Numbered from the stretch's first letter, positions 12,684-25,026 are shown. The stretch: 64,000 nt of DNA from Sciurus carolinensis (GCF_902686445.1 NC_062232.1:14925105-14989104); one strand, 5' to 3'. Made by a program: numbers and translations. Notes: generated by a model not told the origin, from the letters alone.

Positions 12684-12915
12684 TAACAATAGCTAACATT
12701 TATTGAGAAAATACTATGTTCCAGAGACTATTAAGCACTTTTTCTGTGTTACCCCCATTTCATCCTCAGGTTGAACCTCTAAGATAGATTACTGACCGCC
12801 CCCATTTTTACAGACAAGGAGATTGAGGAGGCACATAGAGATTAAGCATTTTACCAGAAGTCTTAGAGTTAGCAAGTAGCCTAAGAATTTCAAACCAGTT
12901 GGTGCAACTCTAGGG
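12684..12915 (+). mobile_element. MIR SINE, nearly full length
   Basis: Starts ACAATAGCTAACATTTATTG and ACTATGTTCCAGAGACTATT, then CCCATTTTTACAGACAAGGA and AGATTAAGCATTTTACCAGA, GTTAGCAAGTAGCC. This is the MIR order from 5' end to core to 3' end. Confidence 0.85.
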
Positions 12916-13440
12916 GTTGGGTGCTCTCACAAAGACTTCTCAGATCCCAGTTTATCCTTCAGATTGCAGGAAGGATAAACTGGGTTAACTTGGTACATGG
13001 TTAAGATGTGAAACCACAAAGTAAAAAGCCACAAATCAGGAGTATTTCCCTAGAGCTGCTGGGAATTGTTTTAATGAAATGGAAAAGCAAGGAAGCACAT
13101 GCACATTCCCTGAAAATTAAACAGCAGGAACTGAAAAGCATGCCATGGCTCAGTTCCAGAACGAGACACACATCAATAATTTTAAAGCCTTCATCCTAGG
13201 GTCTTTGGGCATGTGAGAACTTTACTAGACCAAATCATTCAATGGCCATGAAAATATAACCACAAATAATGTCAAGGATGAAGAAGTCTTGGGGTCAACT
13301 GAAAACTTACTACACTCACACAGTCTACTTTTTAACATCCCACATATTCCTTGACAAAATAAGACTATGAGGGTTTAAATCGTTCAGTATTTTCAAGGAG
13401 CCCATTAAATTAACAAATGTATCCTTACTGCATACCTAAG

Positions 13441-13886
13441 TGTTATGGTTTGGGTGTGAGGTACCCCCCAAAAGCTCACATGTGAGACAATGCAGGAAGG
13501 TTCAGAGGAGAAATGATTGGGTTGTAAGAGTCTTAACCCAATCAGTGAATTAATCCCCTGATAGGGATTAACAGAGTGGTAGGGTGTGGCTGGAGGAGGT
13601 GGGAATTGGGGTGTGGCTATGAATTATATATTTTGCATCTGGAGAGTGGAGAGTGGAGAGTGGAGACTCACTCTCTCTCTCTCTCCTTCCTGATGATGCA
13701 AGCTGCTTCCCTCTGCCACACTCTTCCACCATGATGTTCTGCCTCACCTTGAGCCCTGAGGAATGGAGCCAGCCTTCTATGGACTAAGACTTCTGAAACC
13801 GAGAGCCCTCGAATAAACCTTTCCTCCTCTATAACTGTGCTGGTCAGACCCTATTAGTCACAGCACCAAAAAAACTGACTAAAACA
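13441..13886 (+). mobile_element. solo LTR of an ERVL-MaLR retrotransposon
   Basis: The 446-bp element starts TGTTATGGTTTGGGTGTGAG and ends AACTGACTAAAACA, the classic MaLR LTR ends. It carries an AATAAA (GAATAAACCTTTCCTCC) about 75 bp from its end. A perfect 5-bp target duplication CTAAG flanks it (13436-13440 and 13887-13891). No gag or internal sequence is attached, so it is a solo LTR left by LTR-LTR recombination. A GGAGAGT triplication and a CTCTCT run lie at 13640-13684 inside it. Confidence 0.93.
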
Positions 13887-13984
13887 CTAAGGAACATGAA
13901 AGCATTTTGAAATCATATCACAAGAGAGAAAACATTGATAAAATCAAAAGTTCCTAATTTCCATTACTTCTGGTATTTACCCCA

Positions 13985-14115
13985 GGCACAGCTTGGGAAC
14001 CACCTGTGCCAGAATGTTAATGTGCATATTATCATTAGACCTCTTGAACTCACTCTCTGGGGGCAGAGCCAGGGATCTACATTTGAAGCTATCACTATGA
14101 TAATGCTCATGAAAA
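13985..14115. mobile_element. possible MER5-type hAT remnant
   Basis: GGGAACCACCTGTGCCAGAA and a later GGGGCAGAGCCAGGGATCTA/CATTTGAAGC block resemble the non-autonomous hAT MER5 group at low identity. Confidence 0.35.
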
Positions 14116-14206
14116 TCTAGACCTCCACAATGAATCAGCACAACAAATTACAGGAGGTAGGAACACACCTTACAGGAAGAAGTGGTCTTCCCTTCATAGA
14201 CTAACT

Positions 14207-14275
14207 CAGTGGTTCTCAATCTTGGTGGCACACTGAAATCACCTAGAAGCTTTCATAAAACTTCCAAACTAGCAG
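14207..14275 (+). mobile_element. MER5-type hAT transposon, left part
   Basis: CAGTGGTTCTCAATCTTGG..CACACTGAAATCACCTAGAA..GCTTTCATAAAAC is the 5' end of a MER5A-like element. The right part resumes at 15565, after an L1 insertion. Confidence 0.75.
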
Positions 14276-14289
14276 TCCCTAAGGGACTA

Positions 14290-15555
14290 GGTCTCCACAG
14301 AAAAATGGCTTCTAGGACTGGAGCAAAGAAAATAGAGGTGAGACTGAAATATGTGTTGTTGCAAGATTTATGAAAGGACACAGGAGTCAGCTTCACAGTT
14401 TTTCCAGTGGCCAACTTTGGGACAATAATAGCATTACTGAGGGATGTGCTACTATTTGTTCATTTCCAAAAAAGAATTCATGAGTCTATACTGATATCTT
14501 CAATAAGTAGCAAGCTAACTAGATAGATTAATAAGATTGATAGTTACAGAGTGAGAAGTGAAAGCACTTTTTTGTTTTTACAAAAGAATGTTGACTATTA
14601 ATAACTAATAACCACAGATATTATAGAAAAAGACAATCATCATTTTGCAACCATCATAGTAATAATTAATTCTGGCAAGAATTGATGGTTCTGAAACCAC
14701 CGGGTGAAAGCTTGTTGCGAATTAGGATGTTTACAGAATCTCAAGTTGTCTCTCTCAGATTATTATTAATTACAAAAGAAAAATGGTCCCCTAAGAATGG
14801 AGAAAACTGGAAGACACAGTTTTACCCAGGTGGTCAAAGTTGCCATTGCCAATCATGAGACATTGACATTTATCATGTGCCTCCTGATTAGCTGCACTGG
14901 GGGCCATCACCTACAGAATACTCCTGCCACATTTACCTAAATCTAACCATGAGGAAATAATTATGCAAATCCAAAATGAGAGACAGTTCACAAAAAACTG
15001 ACCTGATTTTTTTCCTTTTTTAAAGTCAGTATCACAAAATATTTTTAAAGGCTTGAGAACTGTTCTAGATTTTTAGAGAAGAAAAGATAACCATAAATAT
15101 GTATAAATGTGAAGTGTCGACTTATAAAAGAGTAAAGAGATATGGCAACTAAATAATAATGCAGGATCCTTAATTGGGGTCTAAATTTTTTAAAGATGAT
15201 AAAGGACATTATTGAGAAAACTGGGAAAATTTGGATATGGGTTTATTCTAGATAATAACATTATACTGTTACATTTCTTGAGTGTTAATTTTGTTGGGGC
15301 TACATAGCAGAATGTCCTCAATGTTAGGAAACACACTGAGGTATTTAGGGATGAAGCATCCTGATGACTGTATCTCACTTTGAAATTGTTTAAGGAAAAA
15401 AAAAGAATGTATATGGAGACAGGGATAAAAAGAAAATATGGCAAAATCCTAAATAACTGGTGAACCTAGGGTGGATGTTCATTAAGATCAGTGTTACAAC
15501 TTTTCTATACATTTGAAATTTTTCTGAATAAAAATTTTAGGGGGAAAAGGGAAAA
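14290..15555 (+). mobile_element. L1M (L1ME-like) 3' fragment inserted in a MER5-type element
   Basis: The text follows an old L1 3'-UTR: TGAGACATTGACATTTATCA, a GGACATTATTGAGAAAACTG block, GGAAACACACTGAGGTATTT, then GAAATTTTTCTGAATAAAAA and a G/A-rich tail at 15538-15557. The 5' portion is less clear. Orientation is opposite to the host gene. Confidence 0.7.
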
Positions 15556-15564
15556 ATACCAATA

Positions 15565-15684
15565 CATGGGCCCTACCTCTAGAGGTCTTGATGTCATTTA
15601 TCTGGGGTGTACCTTGAGCATTTGGATTTTTAAAAATCTATGAAAAAGTGATTCTAATGTGTAGCCAAGGTTGGGAGACATCTA
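15565..15684 (+). mobile_element. MER5-type hAT transposon, right part
   Basis: GGGCCCTACCTCTAGAGGTC, TCTGGGGTGTACCTTGAGCA, GTGATTCTAATGTGTAGCCA, AGGTTGGGAGACA continue the element begun at 14207. Confidence 0.75.
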
Positions 15685-16986
15685 GACAGATCTGTTGTCC
15701 AAAACAGAGCATCAGGTCAAAAATAAATGGGACTTTTCTAGAACCACATTAATTTAGGGCCTACCTTCAATATCTTTTCCAACAGAGAAATCAGACTTCT
15801 AAATATTTGTAATGTTATCCTAATAGTGATAATTATTAGGTGAATGCTGGTGTGCTGTGGTTTTACTTCACAGGTTTTTGGATCCATTGTACTAGGTAAT
15901 TCTGAGCTCTGAAATGTGTTCCTGGGGTGCAGAAGGCTGGAGAAGATGGAGAATTCTGCTCTGGTGCCTGAGCAACATCACTAGGGGCGCAACAACTCCC
16001 CACATTACTAAGCAGCACACTGGCTTATTGAAGAAGCTGTCCTTGAATTGGAAACCTCAATTTACACAAGAGAGAAGGTTTCATATCCTGGGATGGAAAA
16101 AACAAAGTAAACTAAATAAACATGGAGACTCATACATTTTACTTGGGTCCTAGATGTGAGAGAAGAAAAAGTGCCAATTAGTGATCGTGTGGACCTTGCA
16201 TCATATCCTTTATTGAAAACATTTCCACTCATCAGGTTGCTTCAATGTGATGCAAGGAAGAGAAAGACACTTCAGAAGCCATTCACACTTTGGAAATAAA
16301 AAAAGGACTTCTTGGGTCCTTCTTTATAAACCCCTCTTGGTTGTGCCTGGACTGTGGTAGTGGAAATATGGAAACTAACCAGTCATTGTGTGGTCCCTGG
16401 AAATGAGTCTGCTTGATTTTTAAAGGGATGTGTACGACCAACATCTTTGCATGGCAGAAAACAGAAACTCTATTTGCCTACTACTTCAAAGGCAGGAGTC
16501 ATCTGAAAAGCAGTGATAGCTATTCCAGAGCTCATTTTCTCCCAAGTCTCACAATAATACAGGAGAAAATGTAGAACCAGTAGGGACCCGCTTATTAGGG
16601 CCTCTGAGTCATAGTGCATGGAGAGGGAAGCAGGTAAAGTCAAAAGTCACAAAAGGAAAATCAACTTCATCTTGTTGGTGATGAAGGAAATGAATGTCAA
16701 ACATAGAGGCACTCTTGGCTTCAAGCTTTAAGTGCCTTCCCTCTGGTCCTTGCAGCCCTATGAGGTTCAGGTTGCTTGCTCCATCTTTATGATGAGCACA
16801 GAAAGTCTGGATAACTTGTCCAAGGACATGTTAAATAGACTGTGGTCATCAGCCTTCTTCTTCCACTGACCCCAGAAAATACCTAGAAGGCAGGTTGAGA
16901 TTCAGTCTCTGGGAGATTCTGGCTTCCAAGCTAAGGATAACGACTTTATTTTATGGGCTGTGAGAATCCAGAAGTCTCTGGACAGG
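15685..16986. other. unassigned intronic sequence
   Basis: No exon or nameable repeat is visible. The 79-aa open frame at 15914-16153 has no family resemblance. Confidence 0.5.
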
Positions 16987-17422
16987 TGTGTTAGTCAGCT
17001 TTTCATTACCATGAACAAAATTCCTGACAAGAATGACTTAAAAGAGGAAAAATTTATTTGGACTCATGGTTTTAGAGATTTAAGTCCACGGTCAGTTGAA
17101 TCTATCATTCTGTGCCCAAGGTGAGGCAGAACATCATGGCAGAAGGGTGTGGCACCTCATGGCAGCCAGGAAGCAGAAAAAGGGAAAAGCCAGGGGGATA
17201 AGATATAATCCCCAGAGACTACCTTCCTCCAGCCATTCCCCACCTGCCTACAGTACACCAGTACAGTTATCACCAGTACAGCAGTCCTTTCAAATTGTTA
17301 ATCTAATGGATTAATCCACTGATTGGGTTACCCCTCATAATCTAATCCTTTTGCATCAGAACATTTCTTCATTGTATATCACATTCATTTATTGGAGGAC
17401 ATGTCATATCCAAACCATAACA
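16987..17422 (-). mobile_element. solo LTR of an ERVL-MaLR retrotransposon
   Basis: On the minus strand this 436-bp element starts TGTTATGGTTTGGATATGAC and ends AAAGCTGACTAACACA. The perfect 5-bp duplication ACAGG flanks it (16982-16986 and 17423-17427). It shares the exact block CCATGATGTTCTGCCTCACC with the LTR at 13441-13886, so the two are related but distinct MaLR subfamilies. The polyadenylation signal is in AAATAAATTTTTCCTC. No internal region remains. Confidence 0.93.
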
Positions 17423-20400
17423 ACAGGGAAGTATGGAACAAGGTGTGATGAGGACAGTGATCAAGGAAGAAGTGCTTAGAGTCAGGGGTATGCGAGATGG
17501 CTTGGAGGAGAGTGCCTGAAAGCAAGTAGATGGCCCAACAGAAGATAATAGAAGACAGAAAGTCTAAAATACACATGAATGAATCACACACCCAGGGAAT
17601 TAAAGGTCAATACACAGCCATGAAGGCAGATGTACACAGTACTATCATTAGTTGATGAGTCTGCTGGTCCCTATGGGGGCCGAGGACTCTCTTTTACATG
17701 TCCTTGATCCCTGAGCACCTAACGCAGTGTCTGAGTAGACACTCAATTCATTCTTGACAAATGAATGGATTAATGAGTTAATGAATACCTATTCTGCACC
17801 CTGTCAGTGGCTCATGGTTTTGTGAACACCAACTCCCAGTCAAAGAAGCACTGGAGAAGGACAGGAAGGGTAGAGGGAAGGACAAAGAAAATCTCAATAC
17901 TGTTAAACAGGGCACCCACCAACATGTGCTTAAAAGTTAATGCCATCTTGATTTGTTGATGCTATGGGGATGGAAAGATGTTGGATCCTGTGTTGTTGCC
18001 ATGGTATTAATGGTACCTCATTCTCCACCAGCATTATAATACAAAGCATCTGTAATCTTCAACAATGAGCTATTCCTAACTGCTTTCCTCTTACAAATTC
18101 ACAGTCTACTAGCAATTTTTCCTATTAAAGGGTACAGCAGGGTTGTATATAAGTAAAATATTATGTACATTTGATTTTAAGTTTGGTTCTCTTAAAAGAT
18201 AGAAAAAATTTGCTTTAAGTAGACAGAGACATTTGTATAAGAATGTCCAGGGCAACATTTTTTCTAATAGCAAATGCACACTGCACAGAGATCTATATGG
18301 GAAATCCTCCAAATGTCATGGTATATTCAGCATTCATTATATACAACAAGCAGTTGTAGGCATATTGATGTGAAAAGGTGTCCACAATACTTTAAAAGAC
18401 CAAATCTCATATGTGTATATGATCCCGATTTGATAAACACACATGCACTCTAACTGCAACACCATCACTATTTTATTTACTCCTGATCACCAGGAACCTG
18501 GCACAAAATGTGCATTTGACAAATGTTTACTGGTAAGTAAATGAATCTATTCAAGAGTCAACTAATATGTGAGGACTTAGTACAATTCAATTAATGAAAG
18601 GGTGTGCATGTACATGAACACTTTTGTGTAAGCACATAAAATGGTATGAAATGCTATCCACCGAAGTGACAGTGACACTTCCTCAAAGTGACTTTGGAAA
18701 AGGTGCAAGGAGACTCATTTAAATGCTTCTGCACATCCATTTCTTTTTACAAAGAGCACATAAAACACCTTAATAGATTTGGTTTTAAATACACAATCAC
18801 CTATTAATTATCTTGTACTATGAAACTTATCTTTCTGAACATGCTTGCATGACATTAATAGAAAGTTAGTTCCTATTCTACAAGTAAATAAATACCAATT
18901 GAATCAGGCAGAAAGTGCTTTACCAAGAGCTGAATGACAAGGGAACTCTGATCTCCAAATGACAAACGGCTTCCTGGTCCGTGAAGGCAGCCTAGGGAAA
19001 TGGCTCCACACCTGTAACCCACACTATTCACTATTCTGATCAGATACTGTTACAGAGCTCTGAGGAGGCCACAATATCCTATCAGTGACCAATTCAAGGT
19101 CATTTTTCCTGGCCCACACAGTGGTCTCTATCCAAGGGGAGGGGCCGTGTCCATCTTCTGAGCTTCCTCGCCAAACTCACTCATAGGAACACACACTCTC
19201 TCAGTCATTGGGGCCCATCTCTGGGTTCCCCTAACAACCATTGCTTTTATAACATTGTCCTCACCCTATTGTATTTTCATTATCTCTGAGCATGATGTCT
19301 GTCTGTCTCTACCCCTTCAACCCTACCACCACCACATGAACACTTTTTTCAACAAATTCAACTCCTTCACCAACTCCCATGTATGTCTTCTTATGGTTAT
19401 GATGATGCCATTACTTCATGAATGCCCTCTTCTCAATCAAAATGTGGGCCCTGGGTATTTAGAAAGAGAGAAAGGAACACATGCCCCTGATCTAGTCCCT
19501 CCTCAGCCCTAGAGACTTCAAACTAATGCACTATCTAATGAAGCCTTTAGAAGTAGTCTTAAAGTTGGCTGATTAACATATGACCAAAAAATCGAGTTTC
19601 TACTTACTATCGGCATAAGAGCCATCTATTTAATAATCTGACTTTCTGCAAAGATAAACTACATGTGGATATTTTCATTATTAATACAGTCATCTGATAT
19701 TTCCTTAGAAGCCACATCTATACTATTGATGCATGAAAAATTCATTGTCCCCCACCTCCACTATCTTATAAAAATGATATTTTACTGCTCATGAATACAT
19801 GGTCCACATTGAAAGCATTAAAGCACATATAAGAGAACACTCTTAGTAATAATGAGTACCACTATTATGTATAATTATAAAGGACCAATAATTTTTTATT
19901 TTAAAAAAGAGAACCCTAAGTTCACAAGACAGAAGAAACACAGAGTCCATTGGATTCAGCACTGCAACCACTGTAGGGCTCTCAGCCCCTCATTCATGCA
20001 ACTGGGATGAGGGCAAAAGACCTACTTTAGAGGAGGGTTTAATGCCACCTAACTCCCTCCCTATTTCCATTTGGCTTTACACTCATGAATCTGTTAAAAG
20101 GCAGTTTTGTTAATTATTTATACTGGCTCAACCAATTTTCTTTTCACCAGTCTTCCCTTCTCATCAGAGTAACAAAGAAATCATGCTGAAAAACAAAATC
20201 GGTGGTATCTCAAAACATCTCCTTAGAATGGTCTCAGGCCTTGGTTTTGACCTTTCAACATGCCCCTCAATCCAAATGACCCAACTTATAGCAGGTCATT
20301 CTAGGGGACACCTTCCTAAGGCATCTCTGGTCTGGCTCCTCCAGTCCAGACAGCTAGCTCTCTGGAACAGGGAGTCTGAAGTTTTAGAGGAAAAAAATCT

Positions 20401-20717
20401 AATACATAAAGCACATTGCTCTTCTCTGCTTTAGCAAGGCTGATTTTGGCAAAATGCCCAAAAGAACTGAACATATTTATAGAGTTTTGTTTGATCTACT
20501 TTTAAATGCTCAATGCAGAGTCATTCAAGTGAAATGAGAATACAGAATTTCAAAGGAAAAATTGAAGACTCTAAATATAAGTTATTTGTTGGGTATAAAC
20601 AACAAGATTTCTCCCTTTTCTCCAACATACTCCCTCTAATATATCTATTTTAAAAGGCATTCTCAAACTTTGCTGCTGACAAATGGACATATCAGACCCA
20701 TAACTTTTATTGTTAAA
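17423..20717. other. unassigned intronic sequence with weak MIR/L2-like scraps
   Basis: The segments near 17700-17790 and 18485-18545 (CAGTGTCTGAGTAGACACTC; CCTGGCACAAAATGTGCATT) resemble the common L2/MIR 3' ends. 19140-19330 has an L2-like flavour. No exon is seen. Confidence 0.45.
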
Positions 20718-20866
20718 GGGTGGGAAGTGGACAAGGAGGGGACAAGAGGACAAGATAAAGAAAGGGGGAAAGAGAAAGAATGGGGCAAGAGAGGAAGGAA
20801 GGGAGAGGGAAGTAGGAAGGAGGAGGAAATGAAGAGAGAAAGATGGAAGGAGAGAGAATGCAAACA
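20718..20866. repeat. polypurine low-complexity tract
   Basis: About 150 bp of almost pure A/G on the plus strand (AAAGGGGGAAAGAGAAAG, GGAAGGAAGGGAGAGGGAAG). The lysine/glutamate-rich and Pro/Ser/Leu-rich open frames here reflect composition only. Confidence 0.9.
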
Positions 20867-21316
20867 TTTTAAGAACTGGGACAAAGGTCTAGAAAAATGC
20901 TCATCTGGGATCCAGATCTTACCTATTCTTAGAGCATCTGGGCAGGGGGGATACTCACCATAAACAAATCTGGATGTTCATAGTTTTTAAAATCAGCACC
21001 GAAAAATGGCCACTGTAGTGGGAGCTTTAGAGATTGACAGAAAATTCCACACATCCCTCTCTTGAGGAAGGGGGAAATCTTGTCACAGGTAGTCAAAATA
21101 TTTTTAAATATAGATTCATTTTTAATATAGTTTGCCTTCTCATTCCCATCAGAACAAAGTAGGAGAGGAAGCCTAGGCATTTGTGAATTGTCTTAAAGCG
21201 AATAGGAGTTTCTATCTTTGCAATTCATTCTTCAGTATCCAAAAGGCTAAACCTCTCAAGCAGAAATCTTTTGGGGGGGTCTGTGGATAGAATTTAGAAG
21301 ATCTGAACCTGGATGG

Positions 21317-21395
21317 AGGCTGGGATGTAACTCAGGAGCAGAGCACATACTTAGCATCCACAAGGCTATAGGTTCCTCCACAGCACCCAAAAGTA
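21317..21395 (+). mobile_element. ID SINE, diverged
   Basis: AGGCTGGGATGTAACTCAGG, AGCAGAGCACATACTTAGCA, CACAAGGCTATAGGTTCC and CAGCACCC keep the ID order with many changes. Confidence 0.75.
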
Positions 21396-22624
21396 AACAA
21401 ATAATAAACAAACTTGGAAAGAAAAATAAATCTTTTATTTTCCTCTAACTGAAATGTGGCTTTTATTTCCATTATGAATGCAGACAACAAACCACATTGG
21501 TATTAGGAGCACCTGTGAATTTTATTTATTTCCCATTACATGGATAGAAATTTTCAGTTCACAGCTGCATTTATTTTGAAATGTCAATTACCCTCATTTC
21601 TGTTTCAAAATCATGATTGCCTTTAGATCCATTGCAAGATCTTTCTATTTAATGCATTGATAAAGAATATATATTACTTATGTTTTGCCATGTTTTGATA
21701 TCTGTATTTCAATATTATTGGTTTCCTTTGTAATCTTATGGATTCTGTTTTATTCATTTATAAACATTATTCTGAAAAGCTGTGCCATAGGCTGGCAAGC
21801 TGGTTCCATGGCAATTAAAATTTTTTTAAAAGTTAAGAACCTCTAATCCTGGATTTCAAGATTATGGTTTCCAAGGAAACCCAAAGGTGAGGGGGTAATT
21901 TTATGTAAATGTATAAAATAAAACAGTAAACACTTGGACTCTGTTCATTGCAACATTTCACAGGCTTGGAAACCGTACATCACAACTAAAGGACTACACT
22001 GGGCAACTTCACAAGTCCTGATCCACAAATGGCCACGTGGCACAGTGTTCAGGAGGTTGCTTGCCAAATGCCCTCTTATTAATCGGGTCAGTGGCTGGCA
22101 AGAGCCCCGCTCTGTCATCTGGTGTCTTGGCTCAGTAGAGCTCAATGCCCATGCTTCCTTCCACGGAGGCCAGCACAGCTAATTTGCAGGCTGACACCTG
22201 CCATAGCCTCACCACCAACCCCCTTCCAACCTAGCCCTTCATTTCTCTCCCTTTTCTAGCTACTGAAATTCTGGAAAGCACCCCAAGTTTCCTGCTCCCT
22301 CAGGGATGAAGATATCACTAAGGCTTCCCTGTACCCAAAGGGTTTCCCACACAGCCTTTGCTCTTAACCCTATTCAGTGGCACTGTCATTCTTTGCATGC
22401 ATGTCCCCATTGCCTGCTACAGTGAGCACAAACATGTTGCACAGGGGAAGGGAAGTTTATGCCAATGTTTATAACTTCATGCAATTTTCTTGGAGGGGCT
22501 GCCTGACTTCTAGTGAGGTCCCATTTCTACAGAGGATGAAAGACCAGAAGGTCAGTAAGTTCAGTTGAGATCAGAGGCAGCTGAACAGTTCTTCCAGAAA
22601 AGAAGATCTAAAAATCAAGAAAAT
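21396..22624. other. unassigned intronic sequence
   Basis: No exon or nameable repeat is visible. The opposed 82-aa and 66-aa frames near 21934-22182 show no family resemblance. Confidence 0.5.
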
Positions 22625-22706
22625 TGTAATTTCACTTTTAGGAAGTCATATTCCAGGTAACTCACATGCAATATGCAAAGATATATGCATACTATTCATA
22701 ACTGCA

Positions 22707-22766
<60 letters not shown>

Positions 22767-23060
22767 TCAGAATCAGCCTAAATATCCTTCCATTAGGGAA
22801 CTATTAACTTATAGGTATAAATACACAGAGATTACAAAAGAACAGTATAGCTCTAATTGAACTGTTAAGGTAAGATTTCTAAGACTCTCGTTAACCTAGT
22901 GAAAAACTGCAACACAGCATAAACAGTATCATATTATCTGTGTTTTAAAAAGGACGCCAGTGTGTATGTATTGCTGTGTACTTGGATTAGGTCATAGAAT
23001 ATGGAAATGAAATTTTTCTGGTCAAATATCTGCAACTGCTTATGGTTCATTATAATGTAT
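22625..23060 (+). mobile_element. probable old L1/HAL1-like LINE fragment carrying a (GA)n array
   Basis: ATGCATACTATTCATAACTG, then after the GA array AATCAGCCTAAATATCCTTC and TAGGGAACTATTAACTTATA resemble the end of L1-type ORF2, but weakly. Confidence 0.45.
22711..22761. repeat. (GA)n microsatellite, about 25 units
   Basis: Uninterrupted GAGAGA from 22711 to 22761. Confidence 0.97.
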
Positions 23061-23990
23061 ATGTGTAGAGATCATGGGGGTGGGGAGATCATCAGGAACC
23101 AGGTCTCAGGTTTCTCCTGGGATGGAAGGGATTAGATGTTATTCTTTACAATAAGCCTAACTAAGAAAACTTAGGGTGAGTCTAAAAGAAATTGACTCAA
23201 AGAAAAAGAAAAGAGCAGTGAGGTCTAAACAGCACAGGGACACAAGAGCTGGCTTACAGGCAGATGATTGTGTGTTGGTCAGAGCAACAAAACCACTCAG
23301 AACTACGGGTTTCCTGGAGGGGCTGCAAATGGATTTGTCACCAAGGCCCTTTTGGAGGGGTGTCATCAGGAAAAGTGCAAGCCTCCAAGCAAATGAACCA
23401 TGCAGATAAAAGGACAGGGGTACCTGAAAGTGAAGGGTTTTAAGCAGACTTTTTTTCAAACAAGCAGATTAGTAATGCACATATTATATATTTGTTCAAA
23501 GCAAATAAAAACTTTCCTCATTTCTTTAAACAAATGCTACTTTCCCTGTAAGTACAGGAAAGGCACAAAGGTGCATTTATTTAAAAAAAAAAGTGTCTCA
23601 CACTCAGACTTTTCATTTTCCCAACCAATCTGCACCTTTACTCTCCCCCTCAGAGGGAGGGAACCAAGTGTCATGAAGAGTGTAAATTTAGAAATTGTAT
23701 ATCTAGAAAGTGTCAATTTAGAAGTCTTGAGGCAAGAAAAGGAATGTAGATTTAATGGTGGACAAGAAAAAGGAACAGTAGAGAAAAACAAAAACTAGAG
23801 AAAAATAAAAGCTCATTAATCTCCCCAACAATACTAATTTTTCTCATCACTTAAATACTGTTTTGATACTTAAATGTCTTTACCTCAACAGGCTTAATTG
23901 TAAAGCAGTCTACATGTTACACATGAGGGAGTCTCCTTTTGCATGATGAAACTTTCTGGAAGACAGGATTTGAGTTTTTCTACTGGTCTA
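23061..23990. other. unassigned intronic sequence
   Basis: No exon or named repeat. The 132-aa and 100-aa frames here lack recognisable motifs. Confidence 0.5.
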
Positions 23991-23993
23991 CAG

Positions 23994-24196
23994 CAGGGGC
24001 TGGCAAACTTTTTCTGTAAAGGGTAGAAGAGTATATATTTGAGGCTTTGTAGGCCATACTACCCCTTTCTGCTATTGCAATGTGAAAGTAACCATACACA
24101 GTACTTTAATGAATGGGTGTGGTTGGGTTACAATAAAACTTTATTTACAAAAACAGGCAATGCCACATTTGACCAATGGCATAGTTTGCTGACCTG
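23994..24196 (+). mobile_element. non-autonomous hAT-Charlie-type DNA transposon
   Basis: The 203-bp element starts CAGGGGCTGGCAAACTTTTT and ends with the inverted form TAGTTTGCTGACCTG. Inside are AAAGGGTAGAAGAG, TTGTAGGCCATAC and ACAATAAAACTTTATTTACA, which match the well-known mammalian hAT family with this core. An 8-bp duplication flanks it with one change (GTCTACAG at 23986-23993, GTCTATAG at 24197-24204), as expected for hAT. Confidence 0.88.
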
Positions 24197-24293
24197 GTCT
24201 ATAGAAAGAAGTGATAATAGTTCAAATCAAGGACCAGGAATGATTTTCTTTGAAAGGAAGAACAAGAGATATTACTAATATTGAATTATTGGC

Positions 24294-24417
24294 TTAGATG
24301 CCTTCCCTGACTGCCCCCATTACCACCACCACCATGGGACTGAACACCATACATAGTGCTCTCTTCACCCTACCCATACTTCCCAGGGACTGTTTGATTC
24401 TTAAATCCTAGAATCTT
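24294..24417 (+). mobile_element. L2 LINE fragment, left of an L1 insertion
   Basis: ATGCCTTCCCTGACTGCCCC followed by a C/T-rich stretch matches the L2 3' region. The likely continuation is at 24849-24900 (CCTAGACTCTTGATAGCAGG). Confidence 0.5.
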
Positions 24418-24848
24418 TTTAAAAATTTTAAAAAATTTTTCTAATTTGTTGTACATGACAGTAGAATGAATTTATACATTTTGATAGATAATACATAGAG
24501 TGTAATTTCTCATTTTTCTGATTACACATATTGTAGGATCACATCAGTCATGCAGTCACATATGTACATTAGGTAATGTCTGTTTCCCTCTACTATCCTT
24601 CCTACCCCCATACCCCTTCCCCTTCCTTCACTCCCCTCTACCTAATCTACAGTAACTATTCTTCCCTATCCCCCCACTTATTGTGAATTAGCATCCACAT
24701 ATCAGATAAAACATTCAGCCTTTGGTTTTTTGGATTTGGCTTATTTTGCTGAGCATGATATTCTCTAACTCCATCCATTTATTAGCAAATGCCGTAATTT
24801 CATTCTTCTTTAAAGCTGACTAATATTCCATCAATAAAGAGTTATCAG
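24418..24848 (-). mobile_element. rodent L1 3' end, 5'-truncated, inserted in L2
   Basis: The minus strand reads as the end of L1 ORF2 (GGAATATTAGTCAGCTTTAA, ATGGATGGAGTTAGAGAATA) and a purine-rich 3'-UTR, ending in A-rich sequence. It is flanked by AATCCTAGAATCTT (24404-24417) and AATCCTAGACTCTT (24849-24862), a 14-bp duplication with one change. It is younger than the L1M pieces elsewhere in the window and lies in the sense direction of SH3KBP1. Confidence 0.85.
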
Positions 24849-24970
24849 AATCCTAGACTCTTGATAGCAGGAATTTGGCTGGTCTCCCTATAGATCACTA
24901 CAGGCTAACCCAGAGGCTGACTCAGAAGCTGACCCAGAACATGCCTTTTAGTAATGATCTCAGAAAAAGA

Positions 24971-25026
24971 CTGGGGTGTAGTTCAGTGGTAGGGCTCTTG
25001 CCTAGCATGCATGCACACACACACAC
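24971..25026 (+). mobile_element. ID SINE 5' fragment ending in a (CA)n tract
   Basis: CTGGGGTGTAGTTCAGTGGT, AGGGCTCTTGCCTAGCATGC, then ATGCACACACACACACAC replaces the B-box half of the element. Confidence 0.75.

Noticed and set aside
13441..17422. A single provirus with LTRs at both ends
   Set aside because: The LTRs are in opposite orientation, have different 5-bp duplications, and no retroviral genes lie between them.
20571..20963. Overlapping frames in the purine-rich tract
   Set aside because: Low-complexity composition explains the open frames on both strands.
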